Positions 1-8,947 of a stretch of 35,836 bases of DNA are shown one piece after another (the stretch's first letter is position 1; each line of letters opens with the position of its first letter). The DNA comes from Methanobacteriota archaeon (GTDB lineage: Archaea; Thermoplasmatota; Poseidoniia; Poseidoniales; Poseidoniaceae): assembly GCA_018701175.1 (NCBI GenBank), contig JABIWF010000038.1, forward strand, positions 1 to 35,836, written 5' to 3'. A program made the position numbers and the translations under genes. Below the pieces are notes generated by a model, which saw nothing but the letters and a program-made list of their open reading frames with translations, made no database searches and was not told the DNA's origin.

Positions 1-1
1 C

Positions 2-1357
2 GGAGCACTTGCTTTTTCGGCAACATCTCCAAAATGGTGGTCGCAAATCGAACCGACGGTTGGAATAAGTTTCGCCATGGCTCTGACCGCCCTTACTTTT
101 GTTCTCCTGCTCGGATACATTCTTGCCCAAACATTCCATCGACATCGAGTTGAATTGTCTCTCAACAACTTTGAACAGGAAGTTGAGCGGCTTAACGGCG
201 AACATTTGTCGGTACAGTCCTTGCACGGCTATGAAAGTCTCGCAGATCAGTTGTCTGGCGCTAAATCAAAACACACTTGGTCGCTTTCTTTTGGTATTCT
301 TTCAAGCCTTCTTTTGATTGTAATCTTCTTTGTAGATATCGCTTCACTTAACGGACGAATCATGCTCTTGCTTTCTTTCTCAACGCTGATGCTTTCACTC
401 TCTCAGCATTTCCCAACACGTTCCTATCCGTTCAATATGGACGAACGTACAGGTTTGTTGAAGGCGTACAACCCGCCAATTCACCCTTCTACCCTCGAAA
501 TGGTGTTTGACGACCTCGTTAAAACCCACATGGACCCACTCCTGCGCTCGGTTTACGAAATCTATTCGAAGGAATTAGAACAATGCCTCAAGAGAGGAAC
601 AGATCCACAGTATGCTCGGGAGAAAATCTTGATGACGCTGTATCGGCACTCCAAAGGTCTTGATTTTAAAACAATGGAATCTGAACTTTCCGAAGTATTG
701 ACCAAGAAAGGAATGGATCTCGTTCGTAGCCACCCAGTCTTTACGATTGAGGAATGGCTTTCGATTATTGACCACATCGAACATGCGTGTCCTGCATTCT
801 TCAGGATGATTGGTCGAATCGAGGAGGACCTTGGGGCAGGCCGAGCCGCTACAAACTCCGATATTGTGTTTGAAGTGGACATGGAGAATGTTGTTCATGA
901 ACGTGCCAACCTGTTCACGCTGATCCACAATCTTTCAGACACTCCGAGAAACGTCGTCCTGCGTGTCCAATCGCCCGATTTCCGACCGCACGACATTGCC
1001 ATGACCTATCGGCTCAACCCAGGTGAAAAACATTGGTGGTCTGCAAAGGCACTTCCACTGGCTGCAGAGGGTGATGAGGATGTTCTCGGACTCATGTCTG
1101 GTCTTCTTAGAGACGGTACAGTCGCTTGGCAATCCTTGCTCCCTGAGCGCTTTGGAGAAGCCACCGTCTCCGTTCGTCTTGAGGAACAAAGCGGTGACCT
1201 CATCATTGGAAGACAGATTAACGTCCGAGTTCGAACGAAGTTCCTTGAACGCATCCTCGGCTTCTCATCGGTTACTACAGGCCTACTCGGTATCCTCGGT
1301 ATATCGGCTGCTGTGTTCATTAAAATCAGCGAAATACTCGGTGACATCGGTGTGTAA
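2..1357 (+). CDS. Multi-pass membrane protein of unknown function, 5' end outside window
   Basis: The reading frame is open from the first bases of the window through the internal ATG at 77, with no stop upstream, so the gene probably begins before the window. Residues just before and after that ATG together form one hydrophobic helix, which argues that the ATG is internal. Two further hydrophobic segments follow (around 284-350 and 358-415). A soluble, partly helical domain of about 290 residues comes next, and a last membrane segment lies near the C-terminus (about 1270-1335). The soluble part ends in a beta-rich stretch. No catalytic motif or known family was recognised. The next gene on the same strand starts about 50 bases downstream. 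Confidence 0.75.
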   Translation, partial: GALAFSATSPKWWSQIEPTVGISFAMALTALTFVLLLGYILAQTFHRHRVELSLNNFEQEVERLNGEHLSVQSLHGYESLADQLSGAKSKHTWSLSFGILSSLLLIVIFFVDIASLNGRIMLLLSFSTLMLSLSQHFPTRSYPFNMDERTGLLKAYNPPIHPSTLEMVFDDLVKTHMDPLLRSVYEIYSKELEQCLKRGTDPQYAREKILMTLYRHSKGLDFKTMESELSEVLTKKGMDLVRSHPVFTIEEWLSIIDHIEHACPAFFRMIGRIEEDLGAGRAATNSDIVFEVDMENVVHERANLFTLIHNLSDTPRNVVLRVQSPDFRPHDIAMTYRLNPGEKHWWSAKALPLAAEGDEDVLGLMSGLLRDGTVAWQSLLPERFGEATVSVRLEEQSGDLIIGRQINVRVRTKFLERILGFSSVTTGLLGILGISAAVFIKISEILGDIGV

Positions 1358-1409
1358 TTGCCTTTTCACTCATGGGTAGATTTGAAATGGGTCACTCTGT
1401 GCAGTAGCC

Positions 1410-2417
1410 ATGCGCGGAAGACCAGACGATGCGACACCAAGTCCTGATGCTGAATTGCGAGAAGAATTACAGGGCATGGAAGCACGTATTCGAAAGATGC
1501 GAAACACTCGCAATTCGTTCAGTGATCAGGCTCGTACTGTAGCGGATAAGCGCAATGCAGTACAAGGACAATACAAGGAACACCGAGAGAAGGTCGACCT
1601 CGTACTTACCGAGATTAAAGCGATCCGTGCAGAAATCAAGATGTTCAAGGAGAAGCGTAATGCTCTCCAGCAGCAACTTCGAGAAGTGATCAATCAAGTG
1701 AAAGGTCGGCGCGATGAAAAGGGCGAAAAGAAGTCAGCAACCGCAGAGTATGCCAAGTTGCAACGAGAAGTTCAATCTCTCGAAAAGACCTTCGAAACCT
1801 CTTCTGTAGGTCAGAAGAAGGAAAAGGAAATGATTAAGAAAATCAAGGAAATGAAACTTCGAATCAAGGAATTGGCTCCTGAGGTGACCCAATTTGAAAT
1901 GATTAACGTTGACCTCAGCGATATGGACTCAGCAATCAAACTGCTTCGCTCTGAAGCTGACGCTGCACACCAAGATATGCTCGAAGCAGTTGGCCGTGCA
2001 GATGCGATTTCCAAAGAAGTTGACGAAGCATTCACCCACCGAGACTTCCTCAAAGCGGAGGGCGACCGATTCCACAACGAATTTTTGGAATTGCGTCAGA
2101 AGTCTGACGACATGCACAACAAAATCACTGAATTGATGGTGGATGTCAATAAGGTGCGTGACAAGTTGAACATGGCTCGTGATGAGCGAAAGTCATGGAT
2201 GACCGACCACAATGCATCCGTTAAGGCCGAAATGAAGACCGGTGCAGAATCCGAAGAAGTTGCAGACGAATTGGTTTCGAAACTTCTCAATTCTGGCGGA
2301 ATCACCTTTGGTGGTATCGGTCAAGGCGATACTGGCAGCTCCAGCAAGCGCAAATCCAAGTCTGGTAAAAAGAAGTCAATGCGCAAGATCGACATGCGTG
2401 CATCACGCCGACGCTGA
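1410..2417 (+). CDS. Archaeal coiled-coil protein (COG1340-like)
   Basis: This 335-residue protein is almost entirely charged heptad-type sequence from about residue 15 to 285, rich in Lys, Glu, Arg and Gln, which indicates a long coiled coil. The tail is glycine-rich (GGITFGGIGQG) and then strongly basic (GKKKSMRKIDMRASRRR), so it could contact nucleic acid or acidic surfaces. The composition and layout resemble the uncharacterised archaeal coiled-coil family COG1340, but no enzyme motif is present. The stop lies 9 bases before the ATG of the nucleotidyltransferase gene and overlaps that gene's likely ribosome-binding site, so the two are probably cotranscribed. Its role is unknown. Confidence 0.8.
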   Translation: MRGRPDDATPSPDAELREELQGMEARIRKMRNTRNSFSDQARTVADKRNAVQGQYKEHREKVDLVLTEIKAIRAEIKMFKEKRNALQQQLREVINQVKGRRDEKGEKKSATAEYAKLQREVQSLEKTFETSSVGQKKEKEMIKKIKEMKLRIKELAPEVTQFEMINVDLSDMDSAIKLLRSEADAAHQDMLEAVGRADAISKEVDEAFTHRDFLKAEGDRFHNEFLELRQKSDDMHNKITELMVDVNKVRDKLNMARDERKSWMTDHNASVKAEMKTGAESEEVADELVSKLLNSGGITFGGIGQGDTGSSSKRKSKSGKKKSMRKIDMRASRRR

Positions 2418-2426
2418 GGTTTGAAC

Positions 2427-3488
2427 ATGTATGGGGTCATCATGGCAGGTGGCCAAGGCTCTCGTCTTCGCCCACTTACGCTCACTCGACCTAAACCAAT
2501 GGTAGAGATTCTCGGCCGTCCAGTCATTGATTTTGTCAAAGATGCAATGCAAGAAGCTTCCATTGACACCATCGTTGTCACGACCGGGTACCGCGGAGAA
2601 CAACTTGAGCATCATGTTGAGTCCTGGACGCATGGAGAGCATCCGATTCATGCATGGGTCAATCAAGAATCGACGCCGATGGGTACTGCAGGTAGTGTCC
2701 GACTCCTTTCCGAACACTTGACTGAAACGTTCGTTGTAGGCTCTGGTGACTCTGTCGCCTCGTTCGACATTGGTGCACTTCTTGATTCACATCGTCAAAG
2801 CGGTGCGCGAGTCACAATGGCGCTTTGGGAAGTTGATGACCCAACTGAGTTTGGTATCGTTGGACTTTCACACTCACATTTAGGTGAACTTGATGGGGGA
2901 CTCCGGGAAGGCTACATTTGCAAGTTCAAGGAAAAACCCAAGTCTGGTGAAGCATTTAGCAACGTGATTAACGCTGGACTCTACATCATTGAACCTGAAG
3001 TTTTGGCTTTGGTACCAGAGGGTGAGAAGTTTGATTTTAGCAAACAACTCTTCCCGATGGTGCTCGAAAAAGGCTGGCCGATGTATGCGAAAACCATTGA
3101 CGGTGTTTGGTTTGATGTTGGACACCCATCTGAACTCATCCGTGCGCAACACACGCTCATTGAACAACGAAGTTCTCTGCCTTTTCCTCTTCCAGAAGGT
3201 GAGTTCAAGGGGAACAGTTTCATCTCGTCCTCGGCAGAGATTCTCGGGGAGATTGAAGGTTCAGTTGTATCGTCGATGAGTCGCATCGACTTGGGCAGCA
3301 CTCTCAAAGATGTTCTCGTGATGTCCGGTTCGAAAATAGGAAAGGATTGCAAAATCACCAATACCGTTGTCGGTGAAGGTGTCGATATTGGCACCGAGTG
3401 TATCTTGCAGAATGTCATACTTGGGGACGGAGTGATTGTTGAGGCTGGTAGCAATCTCAAGGACTGTCGAATTCCGAATACGAACTAA
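2427..3488 (+). CDS. Sugar-phosphate nucleotidyltransferase
   Basis: The protein activates a sugar 1-phosphate with an NTP to give a nucleotide sugar for surface glycan or glycolipid synthesis. The N-terminus has the family signature GGQGSRLRPLT followed by RPKPMVEI, and the substrate-binding part includes GSGDS and NAGLYII. The C-terminal third shows hexapeptide-like repeats (for example IGKDCKITNTVVGEGVDIG) typical of a left-handed beta-helix domain. The length of about 353 residues fits glucose-1-phosphate thymidylyl- or mannose-1-phosphate guanylyltransferases; the substrate cannot be told from sequence. An in-frame TTG lies at 2421, but GAGGT at 2416-2420 is spaced 6 bases from ATG 2427, so I chose that ATG. 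The gene probably forms an operon with the preceding coiled-coil gene. Confidence 0.92.
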   Translation: MYGVIMAGGQGSRLRPLTLTRPKPMVEILGRPVIDFVKDAMQEASIDTIVVTTGYRGEQLEHHVESWTHGEHPIHAWVNQESTPMGTAGSVRLLSEHLTETFVVGSGDSVASFDIGALLDSHRQSGARVTMALWEVDDPTEFGIVGLSHSHLGELDGGLREGYICKFKEKPKSGEAFSNVINAGLYIIEPEVLALVPEGEKFDFSKQLFPMVLEKGWPMYAKTIDGVWFDVGHPSELIRAQHTLIEQRSSLPFPLPEGEFKGNSFISSSAEILGEIEGSVVSSMSRIDLGSTLKDVLVMSGSKIGKDCKITNTVVGEGVDIGTECILQNVILGDGVIVEAGSNLKDCRIPNTN

Positions 3489-3490
3489 TC

Positions 3491-3775
3491 ATGTTGGCGT
3501 TTGACTCAAATACCTTGGGTTGTCGCAAGAGCCATATGTCCTCTCGTGCCACACCCGTTCGAAGTTATGATCGCACCTGGGAGGAGATTGAGGAAATGCT
3601 CAACCGGGCAGAAGCAAAGCGGGCTGAATGGAAGGTTTGGTTTGATGAATGTCGCAAAAATGAAGACCGTGACGGAATGAAAGAAGCTGCACGAAATCAC
3701 AAGGCATTGGACGGGGTCGTAAAGACGCTCAAGTGGGCTCTCGGGGAAGAGGGTATATCCAATCCTCTAGAGTGA
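3491..3775 (+). CDS. Small charged protein of unknown function
   Basis: This is a 94-residue frame 2 bases after the nucleotidyltransferase stop on the same strand. From about residue 28 it is helical and rich in Glu, Arg, Lys and Trp (TWEEIEEMLNRAEAKRAEW), suggesting a short helical bundle or coiled coil. A second ATG at 3536 would drop the first 15 residues; neither start has a convincing ribosome-binding site. The stop abuts, without a gap, the stop of pdxS on the other strand. No family was recognised. It is kept because it fills the space between two real genes and its composition is protein-like. Confidence 0.6.
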   Translation: MLAFDSNTLGCRKSHMSSRATPVRSYDRTWEEIEEMLNRAEAKRAEWKVWFDECRKNEDRDGMKEAARNHKALDGVVKTLKWALGEEGISNPLE

Positions 3776-4768
3776 TTACCAACCACGCTGATCCATTCGG
3801 ACTTCAAGTGTTTCTAATTCGTCGCCCTTCATTGGATCTCCAATCGTCATCGCCATAGCCTCAGTAACCTTAGCGGCATCATCGTAGTGTGCTGTTGCAA
3901 GAACGATTGCATCAGCCATCGTTTTTGGGTCGGACGACTTGAAGATTCCAGAGCCGACAAAAATGCCATCCATGCCAAGTCTCATCATGTGAGATGCGTC
4001 AGCAGGAGTTGCTATGCCTCCGGCTGAGAAAGTGACTACAGGGAGTCTTTCCATGTTCTTGACTTGGTTAAGAATCTCAAGGATGTCGTTGTTCATGTTA
4101 TCATCGATCGCACCAAACGGGGTCATTGGGTGGTGGCCTGGAAGTTCTGATGTGTCTGCAAGAACACGGTATCGATCAACAATGATGTTGGAGACCTTTT
4201 CCAATCCTGCGTCATCCAATGACTGGATTTGGCGGATTTCTTGGTCAATGAGCCTTGCGTGAGTTACTGCAGCAACGAGGTTTCCAGTTCCTGCCTCACC
4301 TTTGGTTCGAATCATTGATGCACCTTCGTAAATGCGTCGTACCGCTTCACCAAGTCCTGTGGCGCCACATACAAACGGAATGGAATAGTCGTTCTTGTTG
4401 ATGTGGAAGAAGGGGTCGGCAGGAGTCAAAACTTCTGATTCGTCGACCATATCCACACCCATGGATTCGAGGATTCGTGCTTCTCCTTCGTGCCCGATGC
4501 GTGCTTTTGCCATCACTGGGATGGAGGTACAATCGAGAATACCTTGAATCATGTCAGGATGGCTCATACGGGCCACTCCACCGTCTCTTCGGATGTCAGC
4601 AGGAACACGTTCCAAAGCCATAACTGCAACAGCACCAGCGTCTTCGGCAACTGCTGCCTGTTCTGGGTCGACGACATCCATAATGACGCCGCCCTGTTGC
4701 ATACGAGCGAAACCTCGCTTGAGTAAATCGCTGCCGTTTCGCAGTTGCGTAAAATCTGTTCGAACCAT
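3776..4768 (-). CDS. pdxS: Pyridoxal 5'-phosphate synthase, lyase subunit PdxS
   Basis: PdxS makes pyridoxal phosphate from ribose 5-phosphate, glyceraldehyde 3-phosphate and ammonia supplied by the PdxT glutaminase. The sequence has the conserved GGVIMDVV start of the barrel, the lysine motif [11 protein letters not shown] (Schiff-base lysine), [10 protein letters not shown], and [10 protein letters not shown] with the second catalytic lysine. Near the end [13 protein letters not shown] and [12 protein letters not shown] form the phosphate site. The length of about 330 residues is slightly longer than bacterial PdxS. I use ATG 4768; in-frame upstream codons to 4807 include an AAGGAG followed closely by a TTG, so the true start may be a few codons earlier. 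No pdxT is visible nearby. A ferredoxin gene lies upstream on the same strand. Confidence 0.95.
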   Translation of the reverse strand: MVRTDFTQLRNGSDLLKRGFARMQQGGVIMDVVDPEQAAVAEDAGAVAVMALERVPADIRRDGGVARMSHPDMIQGILDCTSIPVMAKARIGHEGEARILESMGVDMVDESEVLTPADPFFHINKNDYSIPFVCGATGLGEAVRRIYEGASMIRTKGEAGTGNLVAAVTHARLIDQEIRQIQSLDDAGLEKVSNIIVDRYRVLADTSELPGHHPMTPFGAIDDNMNNDILEILNQVKNMERLPVVTFSAGGIATPADASHMMRLGMDGIFVGSGIFKSSDPKTMADAIVLATAHYDDAAKVTEAMAMTIGDPMKGDELETLEVRMDQRGW

Positions 4769-4837
4769 ACTAATCAATTTCTCCTTGAGCGCGACCTTCA
4801 TGAACATTGGTTTAAGCCATGAGTCTGTAAAGCGAAC

Positions 4838-5116
4838 TCAGTCGCTTGCAAGAACCGGTGAATCGCCTTCTGCAACTTCAGCATCAACAGCTTCGTCAGC
4901 GTTGCGATCAATCCATGATTCTTCTTCTTCAGGAACATCGGTATCTGCAAAAATAGCGTCTACTGGACATTCTGGAATGCATGCGCCACAATCGATGCAT
5001 TCGTCAGGATCAATGACCAAGTATGTCTCGGCTTCTCTGAATGCTTCAACAGGGCATACTGCAACGCATTCTTGGTATTTGTGATCGACACAGGTGCTTG
5101 TTACTACGTGGGTCAT
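4838..5116 (-). CDS. 7Fe-type ferredoxin ([3Fe-4S][4Fe-4S])
   Basis: This is a small electron carrier of about 92 residues. The N-terminal half has a three-cysteine cluster (CVDHKYQECVAVCPVEAF), in which the usual second cysteine is replaced by a longer spacer, as in 7Fe ferredoxins. The second half has the full motif CIDCGACIPECP for a [4Fe-4S] cluster. An acidic tail follows (PEEEESWIDRNADEA). The start ATG at 5116 is preceded by GAGG seven bases away; an in-frame extension to 5176 exists but is not supported. The gene lies upstream of pdxS on the same strand with a gap of about 69 bases, so cotranscription is possible but a functional link is not evident. Confidence 0.93.
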   Translation of the reverse strand: MTHVVTSTCVDHKYQECVAVCPVEAFREAETYLVIDPDECIDCGACIPECPVDAIFADTDVPEEEESWIDRNADEAVDAEVAEGDSPVLASD

Positions 5117-5188
5117 GGATATTCCTCGTCCGACCCAAGAACTCGCCATACATGAAGGCTTTGAAACAAAACTCAAACAAAATGTTGC

Positions 5189-7315
5189 CTAACCTTGTCC
5201 TTCATCCTTTGAATTTCGAGGTAAAATGCGGAAGTAGAGACCTGCTAGAGCAATCGAAAAAACTCCGACCCCAATCGCTACCTTCGCTACGAATGCGTTG
5301 GTGTTGGTTGATGTGGAATCTATGTCTTGAGTTTGTGGCTCATCGGTTTGAGGGTTCGTTGAATTGTTCGAATCGGAGGTTGAATGTTCACTCAATTGGT
5401 TGGTTGAGTTGTCAGAATGATTTGATGAAGTCACTTCGCCGTTTGGTGTAGCGTCACAGCCGTCTGGAATGCCGTCAATATCCGTATCTATAGAATCTTC
5501 ACTGCCTTCACAAACATCCTCTGCGTTTGAGATGCCATCCGAATCATTGTCGAGGAGTTCGTCACATCCATCCGCAATCGAATCGTTGTCGATATCAATG
5601 GAATCATCAAACCCTTGGCAAGTGTCGTTTTCATCAACAATTCCGTCTCCATCCGAATCAACATAGTCATCGCAACCGTCCGGCAAGGAATCGTTGTCAA
5701 GGTCTATTTTGTCATCATGTCCTTGGCATACGTCGAACGGGTCGTTCGTCCCGTCGTCATCAGAATCGTCTACACACCCGTCGCCATCTCGATCCCATGG
5801 ATGTGCATCTTCGGATGGGCACGAATCCGTTGAATGTTCGATATAAGAACCGGGGGTCATGTTTTTGTCACTGAATGCCGAAAAATTAGGCGCATATCTT
5901 CTCGCCTTGAAAAGGGCATTTCCAAGTGCAACAGACACATTTCCAGCCGGTATTTCTTCGCCCTGAGTCATCGTGCCTTGATTTGAAATCGGACTCACGT
6001 ATTTCCACACAATTTCACCGTTCAAATCTACTTCATACAGTGTTCCCGTTGTGCCATCTGTGACCAGTGTATTGCCGTTCAGTAACCGCTCTGCACCGGA
6101 GACAATCTGTGCATACATCTCACTGCCTTGATTCCACGACCAGTTTGGCTGTTGGGGTCCCCACGTGTTGTTGCTTAGCAGCGGATAAGTGCCGTTGTCG
6201 CCCGGAAGTCTGAGTACGTCGACTGAAGAGTATCCGTAATTCTGTCCTCCACCGTTGTTGAATACGATGAGGTCTCCTTCGCCTTCTCTGCCTGGTTCAA
6301 TCCATTGGATGTCGTGTTGTCCGAACAACTTCTGTTCGCTTGATAGACCTGCATCGTAGACTTGCTGATTTCCCCATCGATAGAGAAAGTCTCCTCCCTT
6401 ACCAGAAAAACCACCGGTATGACCTGCAGCCTCTTCGGTCGTTGTGCTGTGGTCAATAATGTAGACTTCATTCATGTTTTTGCATGAGATGGCGATTTGG
6501 TCGAGGAGTTCGTTGTAATCAATGCCGTTGCAGTGCATCCAATCAGCACGGCCGGCTTGGTTGCCAGTGGCACCTACATAATTGATGTCAAGCAACTCTG
6601 GATGGTCTCGAACGACACCGTAATTGTCTTTTGAAGCATCATAATCCTGGATAAGGTGGTCCCAAGCGTGCCATTCCCAAACGATGTTTGCCTCATTGTT
6701 TTCTAGAGGCTCGATTTCGATAATGAAATCCGGCCACACATTTGCATTACCGCCAGGGGCATCACTCGCTATCGCTGGGTTTCTTCCTGCTTGCAGAGCC
6801 TCCGATTCCGTTTTATCTTCCCATGCAATTGCCAATATATTCCCGTTTGGCATAGGTTCGATATCATGGTGTGTGATGTAAGATGTCGAGGAGAACTCCC
6901 ACGACCATTCAGCAGTTCCATCCCATCCAATCCGTTCTATTTTACCTGCAGTTCCTCCTCCACTGAAGTTGCCTACCGCTTGTTGAGATATGTCAGCGCT
7001 CCGTAACAGATCTCCGTCGGGGAGAAGGTACGATGACATGCCCGGACGATGTTTACCCGGGGAGTCCCAACTGTGGACCTCTCTACCTTCGTAGTCGATG
7101 AGGAAACTTTCCGACGAAGAAAACGGTGAAAACAATGTATACCCTATGTCGATTGAATCGGTGCAGTAAACAAGACCCACCGTCCACGTCGAATTACGGT
7201 CTGCATTGCACACAGGTGCTTCATTCATGCTGGGCTGATGTTCAGCTGAAATTGGCACGGTGAGGCTGAGCAGCATGAGGGCAGTAAGCACAACCGCCCT
7301 CAGCCTGATACTCAT
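5189..7315 (-). CDS. Secreted arylsulfotransferase-like protein with TSP3 calcium repeats and C-terminal anchor
   Basis: This is a 708-residue exported protein. Residues 1-24 form a signal peptide (MSIRLRAVVLTALMLLSLTV). About residues 55-490 resemble the arylsulfotransferase (ASST) beta-propeller: repeated WEW and GNILAIAWE-like blades and conserved histidines in THHDIEPMPNGN, DWMHCNGIDYN and GQHDIQWI. ASST enzymes move sulfate between phenolic donors and acceptors without PAPS; this activity is inferred only. Around residues 500-640 lie about five Asp-rich thrombospondin-type-3 repeats (DRDGDGCVDD, DSDGDGIVDENDTC), which bind calcium. A Ser/Thr/Asn linker and one transmembrane helix (VAKVAIGVGVFSIALAGLYF) with a short charged tail complete it. 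It is probably held on the outer face of the membrane. Confidence 0.85.
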   Translation of the reverse strand: MSIRLRAVVLTALMLLSLTVPISAEHQPSMNEAPVCNADRNSTWTVGLVYCTDSIDIGYTLFSPFSSSESFLIDYEGREVHSWDSPGKHRPGMSSYLLPDGDLLRSADISQQAVGNFSGGGTAGKIERIGWDGTAEWSWEFSSTSYITHHDIEPMPNGNILAIAWEDKTESEALQAGRNPAIASDAPGGNANVWPDFIIEIEPLENNEANIVWEWHAWDHLIQDYDASKDNYGVVRDHPELLDINYVGATGNQAGRADWMHCNGIDYNELLDQIAISCKNMNEVYIIDHSTTTEEAAGHTGGFSGKGGDFLYRWGNQQVYDAGLSSEQKLFGQHDIQWIEPGREGEGDLIVFNNGGGQNYGYSSVDVLRLPGDNGTYPLLSNNTWGPQQPNWSWNQGSEMYAQIVSGAERLLNGNTLVTDGTTGTLYEVDLNGEIVWKYVSPISNQGTMTQGEEIPAGNVSVALGNALFKARRYAPNFSAFSDKNMTPGSYIEHSTDSCPSEDAHPWDRDGDGCVDDSDDDGTNDPFDVCQGHDDKIDLDNDSLPDGCDDYVDSDGDGIVDENDTCQGFDDSIDIDNDSIADGCDELLDNDSDGISNAEDVCEGSEDSIDTDIDGIPDGCDATPNGEVTSSNHSDNSTNQLSEHSTSDSNNSTNPQTDEPQTQDIDSTSTNTNAFVAKVAIGVGVFSIALAGLYFRILPRNSKDEGQG

Positions 7316-7366
7316 GAACCACGGTTGCTCGGACTCGACTTCAACTTAGCGTTCAGTCGACTTCAT

Positions 7367-7816
7367 TCAATCAGACATCTTTTGATTCTGTTTCATTGCT
7401 TGTTCAATGACCTTCATGCACTCTTCTTTCGGATCTTGTCCAGGGTAGACTTCGACCTTCGTGTGGCATTTGATGGTTGAAGCATGTCCTGACGATGCTA
7501 GAACTGCCTCACCGTTGACAAAGGAATGGAACTCAAGACGGAAGTGCAGGGTGTTGTTTTCATCGTAGCGTTGCTCGACTTCTCGAGCAAGGGTCTGCAG
7601 GTTTTCTTCTCCAATTTGCGCAAGAGACACGAGGGACTGTTTCTTCTTTTTACAAACTCCAGTAACCATGTGGATATCCGAGCCGTGGTAGGAAGTAGTG
7701 CGTTCAATCTCGACCAGTTCAGGGTCGCCCACCAACCAAGCAATAGCCTCTGCCACTACTGTTTCATCTTCAACTGCGCCGACGGTTGCACGCCAGGTGA
7801 TATGGTGTAGGCTCAC
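7367..7816 (-). CDS. Predicted RNA-binding protein, exosome-associated type (COG1325/DUF54)
   Basis: This protein of about 149 residues opens with a strand-helix arrangement (HHITWRATVGAVEDETVV) and contains TSYHGSDIHMVTGVC followed by a basic run. That matches the archaeal COG1325 family, which adopts a ribosomal-protein-L5-like fold and is predicted to bind RNA, often near exosome or ribosomal genes. The start codon appears to be GTG at 7816. It is transcribed away from eS1, with 171 bases between them that must hold both promoters. The function in this organism is inferred from family only. Confidence 0.75.
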   Translation of the reverse strand: MSLHHITWRATVGAVEDETVVAEAIAWLVGDPELVEIERTTSYHGSDIHMVTGVCKKKKQSLVSLAQIGEENLQTLAREVEQRYDENNTLHFRLEFHSFVNGEAVLASSGHASTIKCHTKVEVYPGQDPKEECMKVIEQAMKQNQKMSD

Positions 7817-7870
7817 ACCCTTCCGTGCCCCTTCATGCTCAAGAGTTTACCGAACCATCGAGGATTCAAT

Positions 7871-7987
7871 TGTCTATATTGACCCATCTTTGTTTAAGTG
7901 AGCGAAGAGACTTCTTCAAATAGGGGAGGGAGGTCGCCAACCTGCAAGTGGGGTAGCCCCCGCAAACACACACCCCGAGATGATACC
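7871..7987 (+). promoter_or_regulatory. Promoter and leader region of the eS1 gene
   Basis: The 171-base gap between the COG1325 gene and eS1 is A/T-rich at its upstream end. Two TATA-like stretches occur, CTATATT near 7874-7880 and TTTAAG near 7893-7898. The leader that follows is G/C-rich and holds two small hairpins: AGGT/ACCT (7931-7934 with 7940-7943) and GGGG/CCCC (7950-7953 with 7957-7960). GAGATGAT just before the ATG may serve as a ribosome-binding site. Which TATA is used cannot be told by eye. Confidence 0.4.
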
Positions 7988-8938
7988 ATGGCAAAAAAGA
8001 TTAGTGTAAAGGCACGTGCAGCAGCACGTAAGCAACGTGACAAGTGGAAGAATAAGATTTGGTACACCATTCGTGCCCCACGAACACCATGGGATTTTAA
8101 GAAAATAGGAGAGACTCTCGGGGAGTCCGATGAATACATTATCGGCCGTGTGTACGAAATGACACAACAAGAATTCAATGGCGACTTTACCAAGATGCAC
8201 GTTATCCTCCGATTCCGTGTTCACGAATGTGTCGGGCAAGATGCTCTAACCACATTCATCGGTCACCACCACCAAACCGACCACATCCGTCGTCAAATCC
8301 GTCGCTACCGTGGTAAAGTCGACGATGTCGTCGATGTCGTTTCGACAGACGGTTACTTGATTCGACTCAAGCCACTGATTATCACTCAAAAGCGAGTTCA
8401 GACTTCCATCAAGCAGGCTATGCGTGCTAAGGCTCGAGACATGATTATCGCTTTTGCTTCCAAGGCAACCTACTCCAAGATTCAAACTCAGATTCTTGAC
8501 GGAACCCTTGAAGAAGAAATCCGAAAGGCAGTCAAGCCGATTTACCCCGTAAAGTCCGTCGCAATCCGTAAGAGTCAACTGCTGCAAGCTGGTGTTGTTG
8601 CTGATAAGGGTAAGACGCTCGATGAAATTCACGCTGAAGAAGCACGCAGCGATGCTGAAATCAAAGCAAAGAAAGCAGCAGCACTTGCATCTGCAATGGA
8701 AGATGAAGAGGAAGAAGAATCCACTCCGTCGATTATCGATGCTGCTGAAGCAATGGAACCTGCATCTGAAAAGGCCCCTGCCAAAGAAGCACCAGCCAAA
8801 GAAGCACCTGCCGAAGAGGCTGCACCAAGTGCAGACTACGACTCAATGAAGGTTGCAGAACTCAAGGAACTTCTCAAGGCAGCTGGAAAGCCAGTCTCTG
8901 GCAAGAAAGCAGACTTGATTGCTCGTCTCAACGAGTGA
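7988..8938 (+). CDS. rps3ae: 30S ribosomal protein eS1 (S3Ae) with C-terminal SAP domain
   Basis: This is the archaeal/eukaryotic small-subunit protein eS1. Residues 1 to about 215 match the family: basic N-terminus (MAKKISVKARAAARKQRDKW), then FRVHECVGQDALTTFIGHH and DHIRRQIRRYRGKVDDVVDV. Usual archaeal eS1 proteins are near 200-220 residues; this one has 316. The extra part is an acidic stretch (DEEEEES), an Ala/Pro/Lys/Glu repeat (KEAPAKEAPAEEA) and, at about residues 283-316, a SAP-type helix-turn-helix (MKVAELKELLKAAGKPVSGK then KADLIARL). SAP motifs usually bind DNA or RNA. ATG 7988 is chosen because the family's N-terminus begins there; an in-frame extension upstream to 7898 has no similarity. 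Confidence 0.95.
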   Translation: MAKKISVKARAAARKQRDKWKNKIWYTIRAPRTPWDFKKIGETLGESDEYIIGRVYEMTQQEFNGDFTKMHVILRFRVHECVGQDALTTFIGHHHQTDHIRRQIRRYRGKVDDVVDVVSTDGYLIRLKPLIITQKRVQTSIKQAMRAKARDMIIAFASKATYSKIQTQILDGTLEEEIRKAVKPIYPVKSVAIRKSQLLQAGVVADKGKTLDEIHAEEARSDAEIKAKKAAALASAMEDEEEEESTPSIIDAAEAMEPASEKAPAKEAPAKEAPAEEAAPSADYDSMKVAELKELLKAAGKPVSGKKADLIARLNE

Positions 8939-8947
8939 ACGTCCGAC

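Noticed and set aside
4551-5084. Plus-strand frame of 177 codons opposite pdxS and the ferredoxin gene
   Set aside because: It spans two well-supported minus-strand genes and its product is low-complexity Ser/Ala/Thr with no domain; it is a reading-frame shadow.
7931-7960. Hairpins in the eS1 leader as a possible ribosomal-protein autoregulatory element
   Set aside because: The stems are only four pairs each and could arise by chance in a G/C-rich leader; mentioned only with the promoter region.
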